From Chloroflexota bacterium (GTDB taxonomy: Bacteria; Chloroflexota; Anaerolineae; Anaerolineales; Villigracilaceae), in the NCBI GenBank assembly GCA_021823555.1, contig JAKANW010000270.1, positions 1 to 5,325 of the forward strand: a stretch of DNA of 5,325 nucleotides, in the 5' to 3' direction. The translations under genes were made by a program, and so were the position numbers. The notes under the pieces are model-generated. The model searched no databases. It was not told where the DNA came from and saw only the letters and a program-made list of their open reading frames with translations. Shown one piece after another: positions 1-5,325 of the stretch (positions within the stretch are counted from its first letter, which is position 1; each line of letters opens with the position of its first letter).

Positions 1-206
1 CATTCGCGCTGAGCGGAGTCGAAGCGAGTGAGCCGAAGATCGGACGGAAACTCCCCGGCACAAGCGCCCGGTTCGCTCCCGGTGGTCAGGCCGTCGTGTG
101 GGGGCAGTCGGGCATCGGTCCGCACGCGAAAGATGAACGGCACTTCATCCCCAGCATCGAACTGTATTACAACTCGCTGGTCGAGTTGGGAAAATCCTGG
201 AAATAA
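1..206 (+). CDS. C-terminal end of a probable M20-family metallopeptidase/deacylase (5' truncated)
   Basis: The frame that starts at position 3 is open from the window edge to a TAA at 204-206 and gives 67 residues; the start codon lies outside the window. The visible part carries GTSARF (residues 19-24), then VVWGQSGIGPHAKDERHFIP (31-50), and ends in an amphipathic stretch (IELYYNSLVELGKSW). In M20 enzymes (DapE, ArgE, carboxypeptidase G2 type) the C-terminal catalytic lobe has a G-T/G-S/T motif, then a hydrophobic strand, then a Gly-rich turn with a metal-binding His followed by an acidic residue and Glu. His41 and Asp44-Glu45 here match that layout. The family would hydrolyse an amide or peptide bond with a two-zinc centre, but the substrate cannot be told from this fragment. 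The gene converges on the minus-strand lipoprotein gene, with a hairpin between. The first 12 or so codons overlap a repeat-like sequence (see 7-26), so their homology is uncertain. The family call is by motif only. Confidence 0.62.
   Translation, partial: FALSGVEASEPKIGRKLPGTSARFAPGGQAVVWGQSGIGPHAKDERHFIPSIELYYNSLVELGKSWK
7..26. repeat. Candidate dispersed repeat, CGCTGAGCGGAGTCGAAGCG
   Basis: The 20 bases have short inverted ends (CGCT and AGCG) around a GAGCGGAGTCGA core. The reverse complement (CTTCGACTCCGCTCAG core) resembles a small dispersed element that I recall as abundant in several environmental bacterial lineages, including Chloroflexota. Here it lies inside an open reading frame and would be translated as ALSGVEA. 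A related nonamer (GAGTCGAAG at 16-24, GAGCCGAAG at 30-38) follows within 14 bases. Only one copy is in the window, so its repetitive nature is an inference from memory, not visible here. Confidence 0.4.
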
Positions 207-208
207 AA

Positions 209-237
209 AGTAGAGCGAGATAATATCTCGCTCTACT
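209..237. terminator. Bidirectional intrinsic terminator between convergent genes
   Basis: A perfect inverted repeat, AGTAGAGCGAGAT (209-221), AAT loop, ATCTCGCTCTACT (225-237), gives a 13-bp stem with a 3-nt loop. It fills almost the whole gap between the plus-strand stop (204-206) and the minus-strand stop (243-245). Read on the minus strand the stem is followed by TTTTTATTT, a good U-tract, so it should strongly terminate the lipoprotein transcript. Read on the plus strand it is followed by CCTCTTT, a weaker tract, so termination of the peptidase-like transcript is probably less efficient. Confidence 0.88.
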
Positions 238-242
238 CCTCT

Positions 243-1343
243 TTACGGCACGGCAAAGTCTACAACATAATATCCGTAGTTGTTGTAGAAGGCGTAGCCG
301 ACCCCGATATCCACGTATTGCGTGGAAAGCAGGTTCTTGTTATGGTTTAGGTCGGTTGTATCCGTGGCCCACCAGGTGACTACTCCCTGTCCGGTCAGGG
401 GAGGATAACTGCCATAAACGTTCTCGGACACGAACGAAGCCGCGTATCCCGCGGCGGACACGCGTGAGGCGGGGGTGGAACCGTCCGAGCCGGGGTGATA
501 GAACAGGTTGTTGCAGGCCATATCCTCGGCATGGGATTGGGCGGCGAGCGTCAATTGCGCGTTGACCGTGTACGGAGGCAGGTTGCTCTGAGCGCGGTAG
601 GCGTTGATGGCGGCGATCGTGTCGGCCACGTTGGATGCGTCGGTGGTATAGCCGCAGGTGGAGACGAGCAGTCCCGGAATGTTGGTGGTGTTGGCCACTG
701 GCGTGCCGGTCCCGCCCGGGACGGGAGTGCCGGTGCTGCCCGCGCCGGCAGTAGTGGACACCACCTTGATGATTACCCACAAGAGCTTGGACTTGTCAAT
801 CGCCAGGGTTGCGCCCGATGGACTATGTATTTCGAAATTGCCTCGGAAGATTCTGTTCTCGGTGGGCGCGGTCATGTTCACGGAGATGTCGAGGGTGTCG
901 TTGGGTTTTGTCTCGCTCAGGGGCAAAGTGTCGGGCGCGCCCATCTGGTCGCCGGATTTATAGACCAAAGTGTACTGGTTCGACCAGGTGCAGTAGCCGG
1001 TGTTCTTTATCCGCCAGACTTTCGTGAAGGCGGCGCCCGGCGTAAAGACCGTGTTATCGGGGACGGTCACATCCAGCACAAAGGAAGCGTTGTCTTCGCA
1101 GCTGGCCGGGGTGGGGGTTGGGGACGGAGCGGCAGCGGTGGGAGTGCTCGTGTCGGGCGCGGCAGTGACCGGGGCGGCAGGAGTCGGGGTCGGCGTCGGG
1201 GGAGCATTCGTACTGGGAGCGCTGGTTACATTTGTAACCAGCGGCGGCTCGGTCACTGGCGATTGAGTCGTCACCGGGCTTCCACCACAAGCGGAGAGCA
1301 GAAATGCAGCCAGGATTATGAAAGTAAGTTTTTTATGATACAT
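243..1343 (-). CDS. Lipoprotein B: Nbr1-FW-like Ig domain plus CAP (SCP/YkwD) domain, 366 aa
   Basis: This is an exported lipoprotein, probably anchored on the outer face of the cytoplasmic membrane. The signal peptide has Lys4-Lys5, a hydrophobic core at 6-16 and lipobox LSAC with Cys19 as the lipidation site. Residues 20-80 are a Thr/Pro/Ala-rich linker with PTPTP runs. Residues about 83-195 form an Nbr1 FW-like Ig domain (FTKVWRIKNTGYCTW, QMGAPD, DISVNMTAP). A short Gly/Thr linker follows, then a CAP domain at about 240-366 (NAYR, SHAEDMACNN, FYHPG, SENV, NHNKNLL, DIGVGYAF). CAP site residues visible are His283, Glu307 and His334; the second Glu of eukaryotic CAP proteins is not evident, as in many bacterial members. 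Cys82/118 and Cys230/277 may form disulfides. The ATG at 1343 is chosen because AAGGAG lies 8 nt upstream and the hydrophobic signal begins right after it; a TTG at 1367 is in frame but precedes that site. It is the last gene before the terminator. The role of such proteins is not established; ligand or wall binding, or proteolysis, is possible. Confidence 0.93.
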   Translation of the reverse strand: MYHKKLTFIILAAFLLSACGGSPVTTQSPVTEPPLVTNVTSAPSTNAPPTPTPTPAAPVTAAPDTSTPTAAAPSPTPTPASCEDNASFVLDVTVPDNTVFTPGAAFTKVWRIKNTGYCTWSNQYTLVYKSGDQMGAPDTLPLSETKPNDTLDISVNMTAPTENRIFRGNFEIHSPSGATLAIDKSKLLWVIIKVVSTTAGAGSTGTPVPGGTGTPVANTTNIPGLLVSTCGYTTDASNVADTIAAINAYRAQSNLPPYTVNAQLTLAAQSHAEDMACNNLFYHPGSDGSTPASRVSAAGYAASFVSENVYGSYPPLTGQGVVTWWATDTTDLNHNKNLLSTQYVDIGVGYAFYNNYGYYVVDFAVP

Positions 1344-1351
1344 GAAATCTT

Positions 1352-1357
1352 CTCCTT
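1352..1357 (-). promoter_or_regulatory. Ribosome binding site AAGGAG for lipoprotein B
   Basis: On the minus strand AAGGAG, within GAGAAGGAGA, lies 8 nt before the ATG at 1341-1343. It is the only strong Shine-Dalgarno match next to a start in the cluster, and it decides the start at 1343 over the upstream in-frame TTG at 1367. It gives this last gene its own initiation site, independent of the gene before it. Confidence 0.85.
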
Positions 1358-1394
1358 CTCTTTTCAACCGATAAAATTTAATTACCTGTCAGCC

Positions 1395-2423
1395 TCATTG
1401 TTGCGGGTTGGCAAAGTCTGCCGTGAAATAACCTCCATAGTCGCTATTGGAATAATACACGTACCCGATCCCGACCTCCGTTACTTTTGGATCCAACACG
1501 ACATTCCAATGATCTGCAGAATTGCGCCACTGCGACATGGCATCCTCTGGCGTGCCAATGGCGATGATCTCCTCATAATAGGATGCGGCGTATCCTGCCG
1601 CAGCGATCCGCCTGCCAATGCTGGAGCCGTTCGAGCCGGTGTGCCCCAGGAAATTATTGCAAGCCATATCCACGCTGTGATCGCGCGCCGCGGCGGTCAG
1701 CGCATAATTAACAGAAACGGCAGGAAGCTTCGCGGCGGATCGGGCTGAATTGATGAGTGAAAGCAGTTGGCTGACGTAGTTCCCGTTCTCACTGAACTTG
1801 CAGTTGATCGTCCCGCCTCCAGCGTTTCCTCCGCCGGAAGATGATCCGCTGGTCGGCGCGGCGGTGGGCGGTGACCCCTTCCCGACGATGATCTTGACCC
1901 AGAAGGTCTTCTCCAGGCCAATGGGCACGTATTGATCTTTGTCGGTGTGCAGGGTGAAATAAGCTGCATAATTTCCATCTGCGGCTGGGGCTACCAGGTC
2001 CACAGAAATATCCACGGTATCACCAGGGAGGGTCTGCGGCACAGGCGCGGAGTCGGGCGCGCCCATCTGGTTGCCCAGCGCGAAGACCAGTTTATATCCC
2101 ACCCACGGACAGGTACCGGTGTTCTTGAACTTCCAGGTCTTGGTGAATGACTGGCCCGCATCCATGTGCGTATCGTCCGGCACGGTGACGTCTTCCATCA
2201 GGACAGCCTGGTATTTGCAGTTGGGCGGCGCAGTGACTGCTATGGTCGGCGTTTTGGGTGGGACGGTGGGGGCAAGCGTGACTGGAGAGGGGACCCCAGG
2301 TGTCGGCGGCAAGGTCGAGGTCACGAAGGAAGGCGTGACCGGGGTTTCAGTCTGCGTAGAGATGGTGATACAGGAGACCAAAGCGAGAGAGAGAATAAGC
2401 AGGATAGGAAGGAGTTTTTTCAT
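1395..2423 (-). CDS. Lipoprotein A: Nbr1-FW-like Ig domain plus CAP (SCP/YkwD) domain, 342 aa
   Basis: This is a paralogue of the next gene downstream with the same plan. The signal peptide is MKKLLPILLILSLALVSC with lipobox LVSC and Cys18 as the lipid anchor. A Thr/Pro/Val-rich linker spans 19-67. An Nbr1 FW-like Ig domain lies at about 69-181 (FTKTWKFKNTGTCPW, NQMGAPD, DTVDISVDLVAP, FWVKIIV). A Ser/Gly-rich linker covers 183-205 and the CAP domain about 210-342 (INSAR, DHSVDMACNN, LGHTGSNG, ADHWNVVL, EVGIGYVY). CAP site residues visible are His261, Glu285 (YYEEII replaces the usual GEN[IV]) and His305. Cys69/105 and Cys208/255 keep exactly the spacing seen in lipoprotein B. The frame stays open upstream to 2984, but the ATG at 2423 is the only start that begins at a signal peptide. 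It lies 5 nt after the TAA of the methylase-like gene with no clear Shine-Dalgarno, which suggests translation coupled to that gene. Export and lipidation are well supported; the molecular role is unknown. Confidence 0.93.
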   Translation of the reverse strand: MKKLLPILLILSLALVSCITISTQTETPVTPSFVTSTLPPTPGVPSPVTLAPTVPPKTPTIAVTAPPNCKYQAVLMEDVTVPDDTHMDAGQSFTKTWKFKNTGTCPWVGYKLVFALGNQMGAPDSAPVPQTLPGDTVDISVDLVAPAADGNYAAYFTLHTDKDQYVPIGLEKTFWVKIIVGKGSPPTAAPTSGSSSGGGNAGGGTINCKFSENGNYVSQLLSLINSARSAAKLPAVSVNYALTAAARDHSVDMACNNFLGHTGSNGSSIGRRIAAAGYAASYYEEIIAIGTPEDAMSQWRNSADHWNVVLDPKVTEVGIGYVYYSNSDYGGYFTADFANPQQ

Positions 2424-2428
2424 CGTGG

Positions 2429-4633
2429 TTAGAACATCATCATCTGGCCTTTGGCCTGTTCCACAGGGTCGCTGGCAATCTGTTCCTCGAAAGTCTGTCG
2501 GTTGAGCACGGGGATATCTGCCAGGGCGCGCAGCAGCCTGAACTTCAGTATACGCCAGCCATGCAGGCGTTCGGCCAGTCCTGGATCGCGTTGTTGTTTG
2601 TAGGCGGCCAGGGCCGCGCGGCCGCCGGGCAATACCAGCACGCATTTCTCGGCAGGATGGGAATTCGCGGCCACAGTCCGCCGGATCAAAGCCGAAGCCA
2701 GCAGGTGAAAGACACGTTCGGTCATACCGTTCTCTTCCCAGACCAAGGTGGAGTTTTCCTTGCGCGTGACGTACCCTAGCCGCGTGCCGATGGATTCTAC
2801 CAGGACAGCCATTTGCTTCAACTCTTCGCGGCGATTGGAGGGTGCGTCCTCCTGGCGCAAACGCCACGCGCCGCCCGCCCGTTTGGAATAGGAATTCAGC
2901 ACTTGATAGATCAACCCCTTGGAGGGGGTCAGCAGCCCAGGCAGGCGTGGATATAAGTCCTCTTCGATCTCGATATAGAGACAATCGGGATGCTTTTGCA
3001 GGAAAGTGACAATTGCCATTTCGGCGCGGTCAGACAGTGAGTCAATTGGGGGGTCTGGCTCGTGCAGGCCCCACAGACCCGTTTCCACGCCTTCGCCCGT
3101 GCTGTAGTGGATGAAGCGCGCGTCGCCCGTCAGTGCGGCTTCGATCAAGCTGTTGGTCTTGCGCAAGGCCTCGTCAAATTCTTCCTGCGGATTCTTCAGT
3201 ATGTGCGCCTCGGCCAATGCGGTCAGCGCGGCAGTATGGACATGCAGGTAGGACGCGGGTTCATCGCATTCGGTGAGATACAGGCTGATTGCACGGCGGA
3301 CAGGTTCAAAGTCACGCGTGAACGGGGAGCGGGTCGCATCGCTGCGCGTCCAAAGGATTTGCATCGGGTCTTGCTCCGTGCGCAGGGCCAGCCCCTTCAA
3401 ATCGAATCCGGTCAGGTCGGCGGCGGTGAGGGCGGATGTGACGAAGGACGGCTCCGGCTCGGCCAGCAAGCCAAAGACCTGTGCGCCAGCGGGCAGAAGG
3501 TCAGCCAGGTGATGGAAAGCAGAACTGAGCGCGGTGGCATTCCAGGCCCAATCGTAGCGGCGGCGGCGCAGCGCGATCTTGAATGGCTCGGCAGCCTCGC
3601 GCCCCCACAACCAGCCAGCCCACAATGCCGAGAGAGTCCAGAAGGCCTGGTTGGGGCGCGGGATGGCCGCCAGGGCAACTGCAATGGGAATCGTCTTGTG
3701 GACTTCTGCGGCCAACTCCTTCAAGCGGCCATCGAACAGGCAGATGCCTCCCTCGGGAATTTTTTTCGGCCACGCCTCACACACGACCTTTGAGCTGGTC
3801 TCGGCCCACAGGCCGATCGCCGCCTCCAGCGCCATCCAGATATTTTGCTCGCGAAACTGGTTCGAGAGACTGAGTTGTTTAGGCCGCTCCCGCTCATCCC
3901 ACAGCGAGTTGCCTGCATCGCAGGCAGCCAGCACCAGAGCGGTGACGATACGGCGGCGCTCCGGGGTAACCTCCAACGCGTCGAGGCGGTTGATGAGCGT
4001 GGCCAGGGCATACAGGGCGCGCGGCAGGTAGACTTGCAAGGCTTCCTCAGCGTATTCCCGGTCAGGGTCGCCGACCGGCGCGACGCGTTCGAGCACGCGC
4101 GATCGGTGCAGGCCAGCGGTCTTCGTGATGCTCCGGGCGCGTTCCACGTCCGCGGGAGTGACAATGCGTTCGCCCCTATCCTCGCAATGCGGACATTCAT
4201 ACACGCGCGCGTACGGCGCATCTTCGCCTTTGCGCCACAGGAAGGCCTGCGCCTGAATCTCCCTTCCGCATTTTTCGCAGGAGGTTAGGTAAAGAGACCG
4301 CAGGTGCGTTTCGAGACGTTCATCGCCCTTGCGGGATACGGCCAGGTCTGCCAGCGCGGCTTTCAGTTCGGCCTCGGACGGTCCGGAGGCAGCCATCTCG
4401 ACCAGGAAGCGCGCGATGGGATTATTGGCTGTGACCAGCAGGCGATGCCCGGCACGCGCTGCTTCCAGCACGAGGCGCGGCGAAAATCCAAAGGGATCCA
4501 GCAGCCAGCTACCAGCCGGGACATGACGCGCCAGCCAGGTGGCCGCGCTCCCTTCTTCAAGCAGCGGCAGGAAGCGGGTCAACGGGCCGGGATTGGCGGA
4601 TCGAGTGCCCGGTATGTACGGCAAAGCGTCCAT
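2429..4633 (-). CDS. Diverged DNA-methylase-like protein with zinc ribbon and unassigned C-terminal region, 734 aa
   Basis: Residues 44-71 (LLDPFGFSPRLVLEAARAGH, then a TANNP turn) match the motif I region of SAM-dependent DNA methylases of the DUF1156 type, where DPF-G-GS and a DxNP turn are usual. Here the Gly/Ser loop is GFSP and the acidic residue before NP is lost. A zinc ribbon follows, C119-x2-C122 and C147-x2-C150. Residues 320-430 resemble the second half of the methylase fold (W-W spacing at 333-344, then a strand-helix-strand around LLPAGAQVFGLL and ADLTGFDLKGLALRT), but where DPPY is expected there is IPRPNQAFW (325-333). Residues 530-600 look helical and winged-helix-like; residues 625-734 (LVWEENG, VLVLPGGRAALAAYK, ILKFRLLRAL) match nothing I can name. 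It has no signal peptide, so it is expected to be cytosolic. It heads a unit with the two lipoproteins. I infer a DNA- or nucleotide-binding protein that has lost or changed methyltransfer; an active methylase with a noncanonical motif IV remains possible. Confidence 0.72.
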   Translation of the reverse strand: MDALPYIPGTRSANPGPLTRFLPLLEEGSAATWLARHVPAGSWLLDPFGFSPRLVLEAARAGHRLLVTANNPIARFLVEMAASGPSEAELKAALADLAVSRKGDERLETHLRSLYLTSCEKCGREIQAQAFLWRKGEDAPYARVYECPHCEDRGERIVTPADVERARSITKTAGLHRSRVLERVAPVGDPDREYAEEALQVYLPRALYALATLINRLDALEVTPERRRIVTALVLAACDAGNSLWDERERPKQLSLSNQFREQNIWMALEAAIGLWAETSSKVVCEAWPKKIPEGGICLFDGRLKELAAEVHKTIPIAVALAAIPRPNQAFWTLSALWAGWLWGREAAEPFKIALRRRRYDWAWNATALSSAFHHLADLLPAGAQVFGLLAEPEPSFVTSALTAADLTGFDLKGLALRTEQDPMQILWTRSDATRSPFTRDFEPVRRAISLYLTECDEPASYLHVHTAALTALAEAHILKNPQEEFDEALRKTNSLIEAALTGDARFIHYSTGEGVETGLWGLHEPDPPIDSLSDRAEMAIVTFLQKHPDCLYIEIEEDLYPRLPGLLTPSKGLIYQVLNSYSKRAGGAWRLRQEDAPSNRREELKQMAVLVESIGTRLGYVTRKENSTLVWEENGMTERVFHLLASALIRRTVAANSHPAEKCVLVLPGGRAALAAYKQQRDPGLAERLHGWRILKFRLLRALADIPVLNRQTFEEQIASDPVEQAKGQMMMF

Positions 4634-4720
4634 AAGAAAAGTATACAGTCCCCCGGAAAAAACGCAAGTGGGAGCGCAGTAAAGTTGTGAAAGGAAGTAA
4701 CTGAAATTATGTATTCCCGA
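4634..4720. other. Intergenic gap between the glycosyltransferase and methylase-like genes
   Basis: These 87 bases separate the TGA of the glycosyltransferase gene from the ATG of the methylase-like gene; both are on the minus strand. The half next to the ATG holds the promoter-like boxes. The half next to the glycosyltransferase stop is AT-richer and has no hairpin with a U-tract, so I see no intrinsic terminator for the glycosyltransferase. Read-through into the downstream unit is therefore possible. Confidence 0.6.
4640..4667 (-). promoter_or_regulatory. Putative leaderless promoter of the methylase-like gene
   Basis: On the minus strand TTGCGT (4662-4667) and TATACT (4640-4645) are separated by 16 nt and resemble -35 and -10 boxes of a housekeeping sigma factor. 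The -10 box matches TATAAT at five of six positions. Its last base is only 6 nt before the ATG at 4633, so a start 6-7 nt downstream of the -10 box would put the first transcribed base at or next to the A of the ATG. No Shine-Dalgarno is seen in the 6 nt between (TTTCTT), which fits a leaderless mRNA. Confidence 0.6.
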
Positions 4721-5325
4721 TCATTCCAGCGCGGTCGTTAACGGTTGGCGTGGGACGGAGTTCATGTCAATTTCGATGGCGGAGAGCAGGAACTGGATGC
4801 CGAGGATGAGCGACAGGGTTGGCAGGATGACCGTGCCGGTTGGGGCGGCCACGCCAATCTCGGCGTACTGGATCCATTTTATGCTCCCAAAAATAAAGCC
4901 AAAAAGCAATAATGGAACGCCGACCAGCAGGTAAACCGACATCATCGAAAAATCGTACAGGTAATATTTTAGCGTCAGTCGGCGCAGGAAGGTTGCCAGC
5001 AGTTTGTATGGGAATTCAAACAACACGCGGCGGATGGACAGGCTGGAGGTCTCGCCGCGGTAGCGAGCTGGAATGGGAATATCCATCACGAAGGCATCCA
5101 GTAAATACAGCTGGGAGAGCATGGAGGTCTCGAAGAAGTAGCCGCGGTCAATCCATTCCAGCGGGAGCCGGGCCAATACTTCGGTGCGAATGGCGAAGAA
5201 ACCATTGGTCGGGTCGAAACAGGTCCAATATCCGCTGGCGGCCTTGGTCATGAAACTCAACCCCATGTTGCCAATGCGCCGGATGAGCGGCATGCGCCGC
5301 AGCGATTCGAAGTCGCGGAAGCGGT
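4721..5325 (-). CDS. Glycosyltransferase family 2 protein, C-terminal 200 residues (5' truncated)
   Basis: The frame is open to the right window edge, so the N-terminal half with the nucleotide-sugar-binding DxD motif is missing. Visible residues (counted from the window edge) include ASGYWTCFDPTNGFFAI (29-45), GYFFETSML (61-69) and IPIPARYRGETSSL (82-95). This series is typical of GT2 enzymes of the dolichyl-phosphate mannose synthase/GtrB-like group, which move a sugar from a nucleotide donor to a polyprenyl phosphate or another membrane acceptor. Two hydrophobic segments follow, about 126-148 (VYLLVGVPLLLFGFIFGSI) and 161-183 (PTGTVILPTLSLILGIQFLL). They should be transmembrane helices that keep the catalytic domain at the inner face of the membrane. 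The protein ends soon after the second helix (NSVPRQPLTTALE), a normal end for this group. An internal Met at 5293 is not a plausible start, because conserved family sequence runs through it. A role in surface polysaccharide or glycolipid synthesis is inferred from family only. Confidence 0.88.
   Translation of the reverse strand, partial: RFRDFESLRRMPLIRRIGNMGLSFMTKAASGYWTCFDPTNGFFAIRTEVLARLPLEWIDRGYFFETSMLSQLYLLDAFVMDIPIPARYRGETSSLSIRRVLFEFPYKLLATFLRRLTLKYYLYDFSMMSVYLLVGVPLLLFGFIFGSIKWIQYAEIGVAAPTGTVILPTLSLILGIQFLLSAIEIDMNSVPRQPLTTALE

Noticed and set aside
28..213. Plus-strand 61-codon frame starting GTG/ATG-like at 28
   Set aside because: It overlaps the M20-like C-terminus in another frame; the chosen frame has the conserved GIGPHAKDE block and this one is Ser/Arg-rich without motifs.
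1104..1286. Simple-sequence repeat in the linker of lipoprotein B
   Set aside because: It encodes a Thr/Pro/Ala linker with irregular codons and no exact tandem unit, so it is a low-complexity protein segment rather than a DNA repeat.
1344..1367. TTG start at 1367 for lipoprotein B
   Set aside because: It would translate the ribosome binding site itself (KREGED) and put eight mainly charged residues before an already complete lipoprotein signal.
1368..1394. Separate promoter for lipoprotein B in the AT-rich gap
   Set aside because: CTGACA resembles a -35 box, but no -10 box lies at 16-18 nt from it; the nearest TTTTAT is too close.
495..1748. Plus-strand open frame of 417 codons across both lipoprotein genes
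   Set aside because: It lies antisense to two well-supported genes, crosses their intergenic gap, is full of Gly/Arg/Val low-complexity sequence from the reversed Thr/Pro linkers, and shows no domain.
2424..2984. N-terminal extension of lipoprotein A to 529 residues
   Set aside because: The extra 187 residues overlap the 3' end of the methylase-like gene in another frame and would bury the signal peptide and lipobox in the middle of the protein.
3062..3793. Plus-strand open frame of 243 codons inside the methylase-like gene
   Set aside because: It is antisense to a gene with recognisable motifs; its length is explained by the GC-rich codon use of that gene, and its translation shows no motif.
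4655..4680. Hairpin plus T-run as a terminator for the glycosyltransferase gene
   Set aside because: Minus-strand CGC...GCG before TTTTTT pairs over only three bases, too short for an intrinsic terminator; the T-run fits the promoter spacer better.

Overview
The window reads like a piece of a Chloroflexota (probably Anaerolineae-type) chromosome. The main clue is two secreted lipoproteins built as lipobox, Thr/Pro-rich linker, Nbr1-FW-like Ig domain, and CAP (SCP/YkwD) domain. This architecture is typical of environmental Anaerolineae. The assignment is an inference from architecture and base composition (moderately high GC), not from a marker gene.

Layout from left to right. Positions 1-206 (+) hold the 3' end of a gene whose last residues look like the C-terminus of an M20-family metallopeptidase/deacylase. 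It converges on a minus-strand cluster, with a perfect hairpin (209-237) between the two stop codons. Everything else is on the minus strand, so transcription runs right to left. A glycosyltransferase family 2 gene (4721-5325) is cut by the right edge. After an 87-nt gap that contains a promoter-like sequence comes a 734-residue protein (2429-4633) that looks like a diverged, probably catalytically altered DNA methylase with a zinc ribbon and an unassigned C-terminal region. Five bases later starts lipoprotein A (1395-2423), and 51 bases after that lipoprotein B (243-1343). The hairpin at 209-237 then ends the unit.

The probable transcription unit is therefore methylase-like gene, lipoprotein A, lipoprotein B, terminator. 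It starts from a promoter whose -10 box lies only 6 nt before the ATG, which suggests a leaderless mRNA. The two lipoproteins are clear tandem paralogues: same domain order, same spacing of four cysteines, but unrelated linkers. They should sit on the outer face of the membrane. The methylase-like protein is expected to be cytosolic and has no obvious functional link to them. That pairing, together with loss of the usual methylase catalytic motif, is the least explained part of the window. I see no CRISPR array, tRNA, rRNA or insertion sequence. No stretch longer than 300 bases is without a gene.
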